Assembly (NCBI GenBank): GCA_017399905.1
Contig: JAFQAR010000043.1
Coordinates: forward strand, 151,283-215,282
Direction of reading: 5' to 3'
DNA length: 64,000 nt
Origin: Bacteroidales bacterium
GTDB taxonomy: Bacteria > Bacteroidota > Bacteroidia > Bacteroidales > UBA932
Part shown: in pieces, positions 1 through 8,157 of the stretch
Position numbering within the stretch: position 1 is the stretch's first letter
Layout of the letters: the number at the start of each line of letters is the position of its first letter
Notes under the pieces: model-generated
What the model saw: only the letters and a program-made list of their open reading frames with translations
Told to the model about the DNA's origin: nothing
Database searches by the model: none
Program-made: the position numbers and the translations under genes

Positions 1-1089
1 ACAAACTACGGTTACAAGAAGACCACCCTCATCGGTGTCGCTGTAGGATTCTGCGGTGTGCTCATCCAGTTCCTTTCAGGTAAGATCGGCGTAGGCGCAA
101 GCCTCGCAGGCCTCCCTGCCAACTTCTTCGTATATCTCCTCGGAGCATTCATCTGCGGTTTCTCAGTATGTATCCTCAACACTGTGGTAAACCCTATGCT
201 CAACCTCCTCGGTGGCGGTGGAAACAGAGGAAACCAGCTCGTTCAGATCGGCGGTACATTCAACTCTCTCACAGGTACCCTCACTCCTATGCTTATCGGT
301 GCCCTCATCGGAGCCGTTACAGCTGAGACTCAGATTGCTGACGTGAACACTGTCCTCTTCATCGCAATGGGCGTATTCGCTGCGACATTCGCAATCCTCA
401 TCTTCGTTCCTTTCGTGGAGCCTGAGCAGGACAAGACCAACGCTTCAGTAAAGACTCTTTTCCAGTACCGTCACCTCGTATACGGTGTCATCGCCATCTT
501 CCTTTATGTAGGTGTCGAGATCGGTATCCCTGGTACACTCAACTTCTTCCTTGCAGACTCAGAGAAAGGTGCAGGCCTCGATCCTTCTACTGCGGCTTCT
601 ATCGCCGGATCAGTAGCAGCGATGTACTGGCTCCTCATGCTCTGCGGCCGTTTCGTATCAAGCTTCATCAGCGGTAAGGTTTCAAGCCGTATGCAGCTCG
701 GCGTTACTTCAGCAACAGCTATTGTTCTCGTACTCTGCGCTATGTTCACAACTCAGGTACAGATCACAATGCCGGTTCTCAAGGGCTTCTCTGAGGGATT
801 CGCAATGATGAGCCTTCCGCTCTCAGCACTCCTTCTCATCCTCTGCGGTCTCTGTACTTCAGTGATGTGGGGAACAATCTTCAACCTTTCAGTAGAAGGC
901 CTCGGCAAGTACTCTGCACTCGCTTCAGGTCTCTTCATGACAATGGTAGTAGGTGGTGGCGTTCTTCCGCTTATCCAGAATGCAATCGCTGACTCTGTTT
1001 CATACATGGCAAGCTACTGGGTGATCGTTGCGGCTCTCGCTTACATCTGCTGGTTCGCATTCCTCGGATCAAAGGTAAAGAAGGCGTAA
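1..1089 (+). CDS. Sugar-type MFS transporter (5' end missing)
   Basis: The reading frame is open from base 1, so the N-terminus lies outside the window and 362 residues remain. The protein is a string of hydrophobic segments with the feel of a major facilitator: Gly-rich helices such as LLGAFICGFSV, a central charged loop (VEPEQDKTN) and a C-terminal half ending in KVKKA. The gene just downstream is a ROK glucokinase in the same direction, separated only by a small hairpin, so import of a hexose followed by phosphorylation is the natural reading (inference). A GTG at 58 could be read as a start but would remove the first helix. Codon use is strongly biased to ATC, TTC and CTC, as in well-expressed genes. 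Substrate not determined. Confidence 0.8.
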   Translation, partial: TNYGYKKTTLIGVAVGFCGVLIQFLSGKIGVGASLAGLPANFFVYLLGAFICGFSVCILNTVVNPMLNLLGGGGNRGNQLVQIGGTFNSLTGTLTPMLIGALIGAVTAETQIADVNTVLFIAMGVFAATFAILIFVPFVEPEQDKTNASVKTLFQYRHLVYGVIAIFLYVGVEIGIPGTLNFFLADSEKGAGLDPSTAASIAGSVAAMYWLLMLCGRFVSSFISGKVSSRMQLGVTSATAIVLVLCAMFTTQVQITMPVLKGFSEGFAMMSLPLSALLLILCGLCTSVMWGTIFNLSVEGLGKYSALASGLFMTMVVGGGVLPLIQNAIADSVSYMASYWVIVAALAYICWFAFLGSKVKKA

Positions 1090-1118
1090 ACTTTTACAGA
1101 TATTGATATGAAATTGTC

Positions 1119-1139
1119 ATCCCCGGCATGTCCGGGGAT
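1119..1139 (+). other. Hairpin between transporter and glucokinase genes
   Basis: ATCCCCGG (1119-1126) pairs with CCGGGGAT (1132-1139) around a 5-base loop. There is no U-run after it, so it is more likely a processing or partial attenuation site, or a REP-like palindrome, than a full terminator. A similar CATCCCCGGCCTCCGGGG stretch occurs after the glucokinase gene at about 2216. Confidence 0.45.
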
Positions 1140-1171
1140 ATATACAATAATAACACTTAAAACATTATAAC

Positions 1172-2125
1172 ATGAATTCATCATTCGTAGTAGGTATTGA
1201 CGTTGGAGGACAGACCTCCAAGATCGGAGTTGTTGACGCAAGAGGTACAGTCCTCGCTCAGACAGTCATCCGTACAGACACTTATTCAGAGGTTGAGCCA
1301 TACATCGCAGAGCTCGCTGATGCTGTCAACAAGCTCATCAAGGACTCTGGCACAGAGGGCAAGATCAGAGGTGTCGGCGTCGGTGCCCCTAACGGAAACT
1401 ATTATACAGGTACGATCGAGGCTGCTCCAAACCTTACATGGGGACGCAACAAAGTAGAGTTCGCGCAGCTCCTTACAGACGCTCTCGAACTTCCTGTAGT
1501 TCTTACCAACGATGCTAATGCTGCAGCTGTGGGTGAAATGACCTACGGTGCTGCAAAGGGCATGAAGAACTTCATCATGATCACTCTCGGCACAGGCGTC
1601 GGTTCAGGTATCGTCATCAACGGTCAGGTCGTTTATGGCCACGACGGTTTCGCAGGTGAGCTCGGTCATACGATCGCTGTCCGCAACAACGGCCGTACAT
1701 GCGGTTGCGGCAGGACAGGATGTCTCGAGACATATTGCTCTGCGACAGGTGTAGCACGTACAGCACGCGAGTGGCTTGAGCTTTCTGATGAGCCTTCGCT
1801 CCTCAGAGGTCTCGACAAGATCGCTTCGAAGGACGTTTACGATGCAGCTAAGGAAGGCGACAAGCTCGCGCTCAAGATCTTCGAGTTCACAGGTAAGATC
1901 CTCGGCCGTTCATTCGCAGACTTCATCGCTTTCAGTGCACCTGAGGCTATCGTCCTCTTCGGCGGCCTCGCACGCTCTAAGGAGTTCCTCCTTGAGCCGA
2001 TGGAGACAGCCATGAACGAGAATGTACTCGGTCTGTGGAAGAACAAGGTGAAGATCGTCTTCTCAGAGCTCAAGGAGTCAGACGCTGCCATCCTCGGCGC
2101 CTCTGCCCTCGCTTGGGAGATCTAA
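1172..2125 (+). CDS. ROK family glucokinase
   Basis: 317 residues, the usual ROK length. Visible motifs are the N-terminal phosphate loop (GIDVGGQTSK, residues 8-17), the catalytic NDAN (LTNDANAAA, about residue 112), the GTGVGSG nucleotide loop, GELGHT, and the ROK zinc-binding signature CGCGRTGCLE at about residues 175-184. Members phosphorylate glucose or related hexoses in the cytoplasm with ATP. The Gln in DVGGQT replaces the more usual Thr. It lies 82 bp after the MFS transporter in the same direction, which suggests an uptake and phosphorylation pair. Exact sugar specificity cannot be told from sequence; N-acetylmannosamine or allose kinases are alternatives. Confidence 0.88.
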   Translation: MNSSFVVGIDVGGQTSKIGVVDARGTVLAQTVIRTDTYSEVEPYIAELADAVNKLIKDSGTEGKIRGVGVGAPNGNYYTGTIEAAPNLTWGRNKVEFAQLLTDALELPVVLTNDANAAAVGEMTYGAAKGMKNFIMITLGTGVGSGIVINGQVVYGHDGFAGELGHTIAVRNNGRTCGCGRTGCLETYCSATGVARTAREWLELSDEPSLLRGLDKIASKDVYDAAKEGDKLALKIFEFTGKILGRSFADFIAFSAPEAIVLFGGLARSKEFLLEPMETAMNENVLGLWKNKVKIVFSELKESDAAILGASALAWEI

Positions 2126-2460
2126 GCCTCCGGTTCCGGTCCCGGTTCCTGACCCTTCGCCCTGGCGGTCTTCGGTCCGGTTCCCTCCCGGCCTCCGGCC
2201 AGAATTGACATGCGTCATCCCCGGCCTCCGGGGTTCCATATAAAGCCCAACCTTCTCGGTTGGGCTTTTTCATGTTCCCGCCTTCAGTCCTCCTCCTTCG
2301 TCCCCTCCGGCCTTTCGTCCCCTCCGGCCTTTCGTCTCCTTCGGCCCGTCCCTCCCGTCCTCCGGTCCCGGTTCCTGACCCTCCGCCCTCCCGTCCTCCG
2401 TCCCGGTTCTCGACCTTCCCTCCCTCCGCTTCACTCCCGGTTCCGGTTCCCCAACCGCCG
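2126..2460. other. C/T-rich low-complexity intergenic stretch
   Basis: After the glucokinase stop the + strand becomes almost free of A and strongly pyrimidine-biased, with irregular reiterations of CGGTTCCGGTCCC, CCTCCGGCCTTTCGTC and CCCGTCCTCCG. The terminator at 2245-2270 sits inside it. Open frames through it are compositional artefacts with no domain or start signal. I see no gene. Confidence 0.6.
2245..2270 (+). terminator. Intrinsic terminator after glucokinase
   Basis: GCCCAACC (2245-2252), 5-base loop, GGTTGGGC (2258-2265), then TTTTT (2266-2270). Perfect 8-bp stem with a U-run on the + strand, 120 bp after the glucokinase stop codon. Confidence 0.85.
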
Positions 2461-3006
2461 GCACAAAGCAGGCGGAGCGAGCCCTTCGGTCTAGCTCGCG
2501 CAGCTTGCTTTGAGCGGCTGGCCATCGTATCCGCCAGCCGCGGTGCCGCCTAACACGCTAACCCTCAGCGCCTTACATAAATCTCCTGCTCCCCTTTGGC
2601 GGCAGGAGGTTTGCGGATCTCGCTGATTGTCAACCACTTAAGCGCCACCGATCTTGTGTTGTCCTGAAATAGTTTACCACAAAAGGTAACTGTTTTCAGG
2701 ACAACACAGATTTTCATGGCAACTAACCTCCTGACTCTCAGAGCTTTGCTGGTTACCGCGTGCTCCCCTTTGGCGGCACGCACCTCCCCTCAACGCGTTG
2801 ATTCACAGTCATTTGCTTACCACGCATCATGTCAACTAGCTCAACCTCCCAGCATTTGCTTGCCACGCTGCCCGGAAATTTATCCGATTTTTTATAAAAA
2901 TCCGATAAATTTCCCTCCCTCAATCGCCCTCCCAGCCCCTTCGGAGTCCGTTTCCCGCAATTAGCCGTATACTTTTTCGTTACACTGATAATGCTTCCGA
3001 ACTTTG
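2455..3006 (-). repeat. Composite hairpin-rich repeat, copy A
   Basis: A mosaic of palindromic modules that recurs on the opposite strand at 36137-36428 and 39378-39903, with smaller pieces at 3690-3775, 20975-21090 and 26685-26772. Read on the minus strand from 3006 the modules are: an outward-facing promoter-like end, an AT palindrome (2876-2912), a hairpin with GTGCGTGCC and GGGGAGCACG, a long hairpin at about 2652-2707 (arms TTGTCCTGAAA and TTTTCAGGACAA), a hairpin CCTCCTGCC with GGGGAGCAGGAG (2582-2610), and a GC-rich end with GGCTGGCGGATACGATGGCC and CTCGCTCCGCCTGC (2460-2550). No protein-coding signal is present. It could be a structured RNA, a non-autonomous mobile element or a REP-type cluster. 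Confidence 0.75.
2976..3006 (+). promoter_or_regulatory. Promoter-like end of repeat, reading into higBA
   Basis: TTCG at about 2976 and GAACTTTG (2999-3006) are separated by about 19 nt, resembling the Bacteroidota TTTG-N20-TAnnTTTG promoter with a weak -7 box. The same sequence, inverted, lies at 36137-36170 directly upstream of the second Rpn gene, so the promoter belongs to the repeat. Confidence 0.45.
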
Positions 3007-3008
3007 CC

Positions 3009-3050
3009 CATACAAAAATTAATGTATGGATAAGTTGTATAATTATACAA
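3009..3050 (+). promoter_or_regulatory. Operator palindromes before higBA
   Basis: CATACA (3009-3014) and TGTATG (3023-3028) form an inverted repeat, followed by the perfect 16-bp palindrome TTGTATAATTATACAA (3035-3050), 20 bp before the toxin start. Binding by the HTH antitoxin encoded downstream is the expected arrangement for this class (inference). Confidence 0.55.
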
Positions 3051-3069
3051 TATTTATTAGTATTGCATC

Positions 3070-3408
3070 ATGAAACGTACGATATTGACCTATGGAGGTT
3101 ATTTTGAACGTTTCATGATGACCTTGACATTGAAGGAACAAAGAAAGGTTAATTACATTCTGTCACTATTGGAGACAGAAGACAGACTACCTGTTAAATT
3201 TATTAAATACCTTTCAGACGGAATATACGAACTTCGAGTTGCATATAACGGTATTGCTATTCGGGTTTTCTTTATTTTTGACGGCATTAATATCGTGATT
3301 CTGTTCAACGGTTTCACTAAGAAATCACAGAAAACCCCGCGGCAAGAACTCGAGAAAGCAATGAGATTGAGAAATGATTATTATGCAGACAAACGATCAC
3401 AAGATTAG
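3070..3408 (+). CDS. higB: HigB/RelE-type toxin (Gp49-like)
   Basis: 112 residues with the RelE/HigB pattern: VKFIKYLSDGIYELRVAYNGIAIRVFF in the middle (a beta strand with the conserved L-R and R-V-F positions), the core strand IVILFNGFTKKSQKTP, and a basic C-terminal helix PRQELEKAMRLRNDYY. Toxins of this class are ribosome-associated mRNA interferases (family knowledge). The toxin gene comes first and overlaps the antitoxin gene by 35 nt, the HigBA order. Palindromes at 3009-3050 precede it. The pair sits directly beyond the promoter-like end of the hairpin repeat, typical of an accessory toxin-antitoxin module. Confidence 0.85.
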   Translation: MKRTILTYGGYFERFMMTLTLKEQRKVNYILSLLETEDRLPVKFIKYLSDGIYELRVAYNGIAIRVFFIFDGINIVILFNGFTKKSQKTPRQELEKAMRLRNDYYADKRSQD

Positions 3409-3685
3409 GAACTACAGCGAGGTACTGGATAGGGAATATGGACCTCGAGGCAGTAAGGAAAGAGCTGCATTTGAAGATGAAGCTTATGCATTCTATTCGG
3501 GAGCCATCATTCAGGAGGCACGAAAGAAAGCTCAGATGACTCAATCCGAACTTGCGGAACGCATCGGGGCAGACAAATCCTACATCTCCCGCATCGAGAA
3601 AGGAATAACGATTCCCAGCGTCTCAACATTCTTCAGGCTGGCAAATGCCATGGGCCTTTGCGTGTGCCTTGAGCCTCTTGTATGA
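3374..3685 (+). CDS. higA: HigA-type HTH antitoxin
   Basis: 103 residues. A Cro/C1-type helix-turn-helix lies at about residues 54-82 (MTQSELAERIGADKSYISRIEKG), followed by a short C-terminal helix. The N-terminal half (residues 1-45, rich in charged residues) is the likely toxin-contacting part. Starts at 3374 or 3383 are both possible (MIIMQTND); both lie inside the 3' end of the toxin gene, implying coupled translation. It is expected to bind the palindromes at 3009-3050 and repress the pair. Confidence 0.85.
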   Translation: MIIMQTNDHKIRNYSEVLDREYGPRGSKERAAFEDEAYAFYSGAIIQEARKKAQMTQSELAERIGADKSYISRIEKGITIPSVSTFFRLANAMGLCVCLEPLV

Positions 3686-3689
3686 GCCT

Positions 3690-3775
3690 CAACGATTTAC
3701 ATAAACCGCGTGCTCCCCAAAGTCGGCACGCACCTCTCGCTAACATACTGATTCTCAGTCGGTTGCTTGCCACCG
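3690..3775 (-). repeat. Partial copy of hairpin repeat (copy B)
   Basis: Contains the GCGTGCTCCCC...GGCACGCACC hairpin and the CTGATTCTCAGTCGGTTGCTTGCCAC arm seen in copy A, directly after the higA stop codon. With copy A it brackets the higBA pair. The rest of the gap to 3960 holds scattered CGGCAAC repeats and no gene. Confidence 0.65.
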
Positions 3776-3979
3776 CTTTTGAGGGAAGAAGGATCCTCTG
3801 AGGAGTTTGAAGATTTTGCCAGAAACGGCAACCTGGAGCGGCAACCAGAAACGGCAACAGCCGGTCGGTGAGCAGAGTAATTTGCCTCCCCTGCAAGTGG
3901 GATTACACAAAGAAAAGTGACAAGTTGCAAAGATTTGGAAAAAAGTGAGAAAGGAAAAAGAAAAATCTGCCGCGCCCTC

Positions 3980-4010
3980 TTTGAATTCCTATTGACAAGT
4001 TCTATATTTG
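3980..4010 (+). promoter_or_regulatory. Promoter for first Rpn gene
   Basis: TTTG (3980-3983), 19 nt, TATATTTG (4003-4010): an excellent match to the Bacteroidota housekeeping promoter, about 70 bp before the Rpn start. Confidence 0.7.
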
Positions 4011-4080
4011 TCGGGAGTGCAGAGGGGAGGAATGGCAAAATTTAACCGGGCGTATCATGCCCATTTGAATTTTGTCATTA

Positions 4081-5094
4081 ATGGAAAAGATGAAGAAGAA
4101 TGGCGGAGGTGCCAAGGGCATCGATGTCGTGCGAGAGGAACCTGCTACATTTGTCAATCTCACCTATGATCCGGGCTTCAAGATAGTGTTCGGTACAGAG
4201 GGGAAGAGCGAGCGTCTGCTGATGACTCTGCTGAACAGCGTTCTGGGGATGAGGATTGTGAGCGTGAAGTATCTGCCTACGGAGAGACTGGGACTGACAG
4301 AGGAGGAGAGCAGTTCGTTCTTTGATGTGTACTGCGAGGATATCAGCGGGAGGCGTATCCTGATAGAGATGCAGATGTGGAGCCAGCATTACTTCCACAA
4401 GAGGGCGGTGTACTATTCGTCTCTGTCGGTACGGGACCAGTCGTTCATAGAGAAGAAGTATCAGAAGGAGAAACTGGGCAGACGTAACTGGAACTACTAT
4501 TTTGCTCCGGTGTATGTCGTGAGCTTCCTGAACTTCCCGAATACCATCGTCGACACGAAGGATGAGGGCGGGAATCCGTACATCTCCCACTATGTGTATC
4601 GCAGCAGGGATACCGGACGAGAACTTGGCGATGAAACGAACATCATCTTCATCGACCTTGAGAAGTTCCGCAAGGACTTCGAGGATTGCAAGGATGAATG
4701 TGAACGCTGGCTGTACAGCATCAGGAACATGCATCGTCTGAAGAAGCGTCCGGACGGCATTGAGGGTACGGAACTTGAGGAGCTGTATAATGAGGCTTAT
4801 TACGCCGCTTGGCCGGCAGAAAAGAGAACACTTTACGAGAAGAATATCATGAATAGGAACGATTACGGAAATATCCTCGAGGAGAGGTATGAAGACGGCT
4901 TGGCAGCTGGCTTGGCGGAAGGTGTTGCGAGAGGACGAGAAGAAGGAAGAGCGGAAGGAAGAGCAGAAGGAAGAGAAGAAGGAGGACAGACCAAGGCTTT
5001 GGAGATTGCCATCAATTTGAAAAGGACGGGCATCGCAAACGATGTCATCGCCAAGGCGACAGGGCTCACGGAAGAGCAGGTCGAAGCATTGTAA
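4081..5094 (+). CDS. Rpn/PD-(D/E)XK nuclease family protein, first copy
   Basis: 337 residues from the ATG at 4081 (a TTG at 4072 would add three). The N-terminal half has the pattern of the recombination-promoting nuclease / putative transposase family: DPGFKIVFG, a helix with LLMTLLNSVL, then FFDVYCEDISGRRILIEMQ, where the Asp and the E-x-Q form the PD-(D/E)XK core. The C-terminal third carries the usual tandem EGR(A/E)EGR repeats and ends with a small helix (GLTEEQVEAL). E. coli Rpn proteins are DNA endonucleases; many relatives are also suggested to act in phage defence. A homologue (about one third identical by eye) sits at 35039-36106 in mirror orientation. Confidence 0.85.
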   Translation: MEKMKKNGGGAKGIDVVREEPATFVNLTYDPGFKIVFGTEGKSERLLMTLLNSVLGMRIVSVKYLPTERLGLTEEESSSFFDVYCEDISGRRILIEMQMWSQHYFHKRAVYYSSLSVRDQSFIEKKYQKEKLGRRNWNYYFAPVYVVSFLNFPNTIVDTKDEGGNPYISHYVYRSRDTGRELGDETNIIFIDLEKFRKDFEDCKDECERWLYSIRNMHRLKKRPDGIEGTELEELYNEAYYAAWPAEKRTLYEKNIMNRNDYGNILEERYEDGLAAGLAEGVARGREEGRAEGRAEGREEGGQTKALEIAINLKRTGIANDVIAKATGLTEEQVEAL

Positions 5095-5136
5095 CATCAG
5101 TCCCGCAGGATCGCCTGATTCTGCGGGACTGATGTT
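5093..5136 (+). terminator. Hairpin after first Rpn gene
   Basis: AACATCAGTCCCGCAG (5093-5108) and CTGCGGGACTGATGTT (5121-5136) form a perfect 16-bp stem beginning within the stop codon. It lacks a U-run, but as the strongest hairpin here it probably ends the transcript. Confidence 0.6.
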
Positions 5137-5181
5137 AACGGAGCCTAAGTGGTTAAGCGATTGCGGATGCTGATAATATGA

Positions 5182-5352
5182 GCACTATTGCGGGCCACGT
5201 CTTTTGAGGATGAAGTCTGTCTGGATCTGGATAAGTACGAAAAGCTGCTTCATCCAAATCAGCAGAACAGACGAAAGCTAATGACGTATCTGAAAGGGAA
5301 TCCCATCTATGCTCCGATGAAAGTCAGCGAATTCAGGGAAATTTATTTTTAG
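5182..5352 (+). pseudogene. C-terminal remnant of an unrecognised gene
   Basis: A stop-free stretch encodes FEDEVCLDLDKYEKLLHPN and ends in VSEFREIYF before TAG at 5352, which reads like the tail of a conserved protein, with no start or upstream body. In another frame just before it, DNMSTIAGHVF ends in a stop at 5206, so the two pieces look like one protein broken by a one-base frameshift. GC content matches the neighbours on the left, not the AT-rich insert on the right. I do not recognise the parent family. Confidence 0.4.
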
Positions 5353-5563
5353 TTTCTTGACTTTTTGTTCATCAACTGATATTTATATATAAATATTCTA
5401 TTATGATAGAATTATATAAACAGAGGTTCAACCTTGAATACTCTCTACAGTTGTTGAATCGTATGAGATCGTTTAATTTATATCTTAGTTTATGGATTAT
5501 CTGTCATTATATAGTGTAGTTAATGTCAAATATAAAAGATATTTTATTAATATAAAATTAACC

Positions 5564-5597
5564 TTTGCTGAAATTATTATAGAATCTACTATCTTTG
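5564..5597 (+). promoter_or_regulatory. Promoter of SIR2-STAND gene
   Basis: TTTG (5564-5567) and TATCTTTG (5590-5597), 22 nt apart. The -7 box ends only 6 nt before the first ATG at 5604, so the mRNA would be leaderless or nearly so; the in-frame ATG at 5613 would give a leader of only a few bases. Confidence 0.65.
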
Positions 5598-5603
5598 TGA
5601 AAA

Positions 5604-7937
5604 ATGAGATTTATGAAAATAGATTGTAAGCACTCATTAGAACAAGCTTTTAAACATGGTGTTAATGTGTTTGTTGGAGCTGGTTTTTCAGTATTAGCTA
5701 AAGATAAATTAGGTCGTGATTTGCCAGTAGGCAGTAAGTTGTGCGATGAACTTAAAAGTAAATTTAATTTTAATAAATCGTGTGCTATTTCTTTACCTCA
5801 GTTAGCTACAATGCTTGAGGCATCTGCAAAAGCAGAGTTTCATCAATACTTAAAGGAAAGATTTACAGTAAGTTCGTATGATCCTTTGTATAAGAATCTA
5901 TCACGTATTAATGTAAAGAGTTACTATACAACTAATATAGATAATCTAATTCCGCGTATCGTTAATGATGATAAGTCAAAGTATCTGAATGATCAATCAG
6001 AAAATGGACCGTCAACAGAACCTACAGCTATTAATTATCTTCCGTTACATGGTTCTGTGTGTTCAACTGTACCAAAATATGTCTTTGATATATCGTCATT
6101 AGCCAATATTTATAATAATGCCCCTAGAGTATGGAGTATTCTGTCTAAGGAATTAGAGACGCATCCTACTGTTTTCTTAGGTTATAGTTTTAATGACTCC
6201 TCTGTAATTCAGGCTCTAACCTCTCAGCAAACATTTAAGAATGCGCAAAAAGAAATTTGGGTTCTACTCAGAGATGAGGATAAAGATTTTGCTGAATATT
6301 ATAAAGCCTTAGGATTTCATTTGATTTATGGTGATATAAAAGATTTTTTATCATATTTGGGAGATTTTTCTAAAAACGATTCGTCATTAACCTGGGATAT
6401 AGAACGCGAGGAGTTGCTGAAGGCTTATGTTGTACCACGTTCATTAACTGAACTAAATGTACAACGGCCAATAGTTGATTTTCTTTCTGGGTCTTCTCCT
6501 CAGTGGTGTGATATTTTAAGTAATCAACTATATAAAACTCATTATTTTTCTATTATTCAAGATTCGGTATATAATCCGAAACGCAATACTGTAATTATTG
6601 GCGCTCCTGTTTCTGGTAAAACAACCTTAATGATGCAGGTCGCAAATTCAGTGAAAGATGTAGGAATAAAACTTTTCTTTAAATCAATAACTGAATCAAA
6701 AGCAGAATATTTAGCCAAATTAATAGGGAATGACAAGGCTGTTATTTTTATTGATAATTTATATGATAGTATAGATGCTTTGCCGTTCTTTATGAAGCCA
6801 AATATTAAATTAATATGTGCTGAAAGAAGCCATAATTATGGTATTATATCCCACTTGTTGGATCCTGAGTTGTATCAGGTTATAAATGTGACATTGTTGA
6901 ATGATTATGATTTGCAAGGTATATTTAATATGCTGCCGTCTAGTATAAGAGGGATAACATTAAGGCGAGAAACAGAACTGGGGGTATATGGAAAGGATTC
7001 AATATTTGAGTTCATTATTAGGAATGTTCAAATAAATAATATTAAAGATCGATATACAAGTGCACTGAAGCTTTTAGAGGAAGAAGATCAAGATTTGGCT
7101 GAATTTTTAATCTTATGCGCATATATGCACTCTTGTCGTGTGCCATTGTCATTTGAGATGGCATATAATTATTTTGATAACTTTAATTATCAAGATGTGT
7201 TTTCTATAAGGGATGATGCATCTGATATTATCAAAGATTATATTCCTCAAGATGGACAGGATTATGGTGACATGGATTATTATTATCCGAGATCGCTACA
7301 TATAGCAGAGACTATTATAGCTGCAGCCTCTAAGTCTATACTTAGGTTGGTATTATGTAGGTTTATTGATAGAGTGCCGAGGATAATGATTCCTAGTTAT
7401 AAGATTTTTAGGAAGTATGCATTTGATAAGGTCTTAATTTCTAGGGCATTTGATACTTGGGAAGAAGGTAAGGAATTTTACGAGAAGGCGTTCTTATATG
7501 ATGACCGAAATCCGTATGTTTTGCAACAGGGGGCTTTGTATTTAGCTCAGAAAAAGCAATTTGAGATTGCTTTTGAGTGGATAGATATGGCAATAAGTAT
7601 GACGGATAATAAATATTTCTCAATTAGAAATTCGCATGCAATAATATTATTTAATGCTAATATTGATAAAATAGGAGAAGATGCTCGATTTGAGTTGGAT
7701 AAAAGTATGAAAATACTAGAACGTTGTATGAATGCTGATGCACGTAAAAGATTTCATGCAAACACATATGGAACGCAAGCTATTCGTTACTATGAAAGAT
7801 TTCGCGATGATCAGGCGAAACAATATCTAAATCAAGCTATACTATGGCTAAATCAGGAATCGGATGTTAGTTATTGGGATGGGGATACAAGAAAATTGAG
7901 AGATAAGATTAAATCGATATTAGAATTAATTGATTAG
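5604..7937 (+). CDS. SIR2-STAND-helical repeat protein, likely anti-phage
   Basis: 777 residues. Residues 10-220 are a SIR2_2-type domain: VFVGAGFS (about 22-29), the NAD-site TTNIDN (about 110), LHGSV (about 148) and FLGYSFND (about 192). The Asn and His expected for NAD cleavage are present. Residues 325-480 are a P-loop NTPase: IIGAPVSGKTTL (about 330, Walker A) and AVIFIDNLYD (about 378, Walker B). The last 250 residues are helical and TPR-like (YEKAFLYDDRNPYVLQQGALYLAQ). This order of NADase effector, STAND switch and repeat sensor is that of known abortive-infection proteins that deplete NAD after sensing phage (family knowledge; this protein untested). The gene is far more AT-rich than its surroundings, a sign of transfer. 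No partner gene overlaps it. Confidence 0.75.
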   Translation: MRFMKIDCKHSLEQAFKHGVNVFVGAGFSVLAKDKLGRDLPVGSKLCDELKSKFNFNKSCAISLPQLATMLEASAKAEFHQYLKERFTVSSYDPLYKNLSRINVKSYYTTNIDNLIPRIVNDDKSKYLNDQSENGPSTEPTAINYLPLHGSVCSTVPKYVFDISSLANIYNNAPRVWSILSKELETHPTVFLGYSFNDSSVIQALTSQQTFKNAQKEIWVLLRDEDKDFAEYYKALGFHLIYGDIKDFLSYLGDFSKNDSSLTWDIEREELLKAYVVPRSLTELNVQRPIVDFLSGSSPQWCDILSNQLYKTHYFSIIQDSVYNPKRNTVIIGAPVSGKTTLMMQVANSVKDVGIKLFFKSITESKAEYLAKLIGNDKAVIFIDNLYDSIDALPFFMKPNIKLICAERSHNYGIISHLLDPELYQVINVTLLNDYDLQGIFNMLPSSIRGITLRRETELGVYGKDSIFEFIIRNVQINNIKDRYTSALKLLEEEDQDLAEFLILCAYMHSCRVPLSFEMAYNYFDNFNYQDVFSIRDDASDIIKDYIPQDGQDYGDMDYYYPRSLHIAETIIAAASKSILRLVLCRFIDRVPRIMIPSYKIFRKYAFDKVLISRAFDTWEEGKEFYEKAFLYDDRNPYVLQQGALYLAQKKQFEIAFEWIDMAISMTDNKYFSIRNSHAIILFNANIDKIGEDARFELDKSMKILERCMNADARKRFHANTYGTQAIRYYERFRDDQAKQYLNQAILWLNQESDVSYWDGDTRKLRDKIKSILELID

Positions 7938-7945
7938 TTAATGTA

Positions 7946-7962
7946 GTTGCTTTCTAAGCAAC
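7946..7962 (+). terminator. Weak hairpin after SIR2-STAND gene
   Basis: GTTGCTT (7946-7952) pairs with AAGCAAC (7956-7962), followed by TTGTTCTC. Short stem, modest U-richness. The rest of the gap to 8130 is AT-rich and shows nothing else. Confidence 0.4.
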
Positions 7963-8106
7963 TTGTTCTCCTCTCTGTTATAGCACTAGACTGTCGTTAT
8001 GAAATGGAAAGTAAAATATTTAGCGTAATAAGTAGTGCTTTTAATCATAAAAAGCTTGTTTAAGGCATATTAGTTGTTGCCTAAGTTAATAAAAAAGATA
8101 AAAGAG

Positions 8107-8137
8107 TTGTTGTTAATGGATATTTATGTTATATTTG
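8107..8137 (+). promoter_or_regulatory. Promoter of unknown two-gene unit
   Basis: TTG (8107-8109), 20 nt, TATATTTG (8130-8137), ending 20 bp before the ATG at 8158. Confidence 0.6.
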
Positions 8138-8157
8138 CAAAACGATAATAAATGATT

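Noticed and set aside
2070-2553. Open frames of 90-150 codons on both strands in the GC-rich stretch
   Set aside because: They are Arg/Gly/Pro- or Pro/Ser/Phe-rich by composition only, with no start signals or domains, and they overlap a terminator and repeat copy A.
2455-3006. CRISPR array in the repeat region
   Set aside because: The modules are few, differ in length and lack evenly spaced identical repeats and unique spacers; no cas genes are near.
4078-5097. A 339-codon minus-strand frame opposite the first Rpn gene
   Set aside because: It mirrors the Rpn gene exactly, and the EGR repeats of Rpn appear as Ser/Phe runs; the plus-strand frame has family motifs and a promoter.
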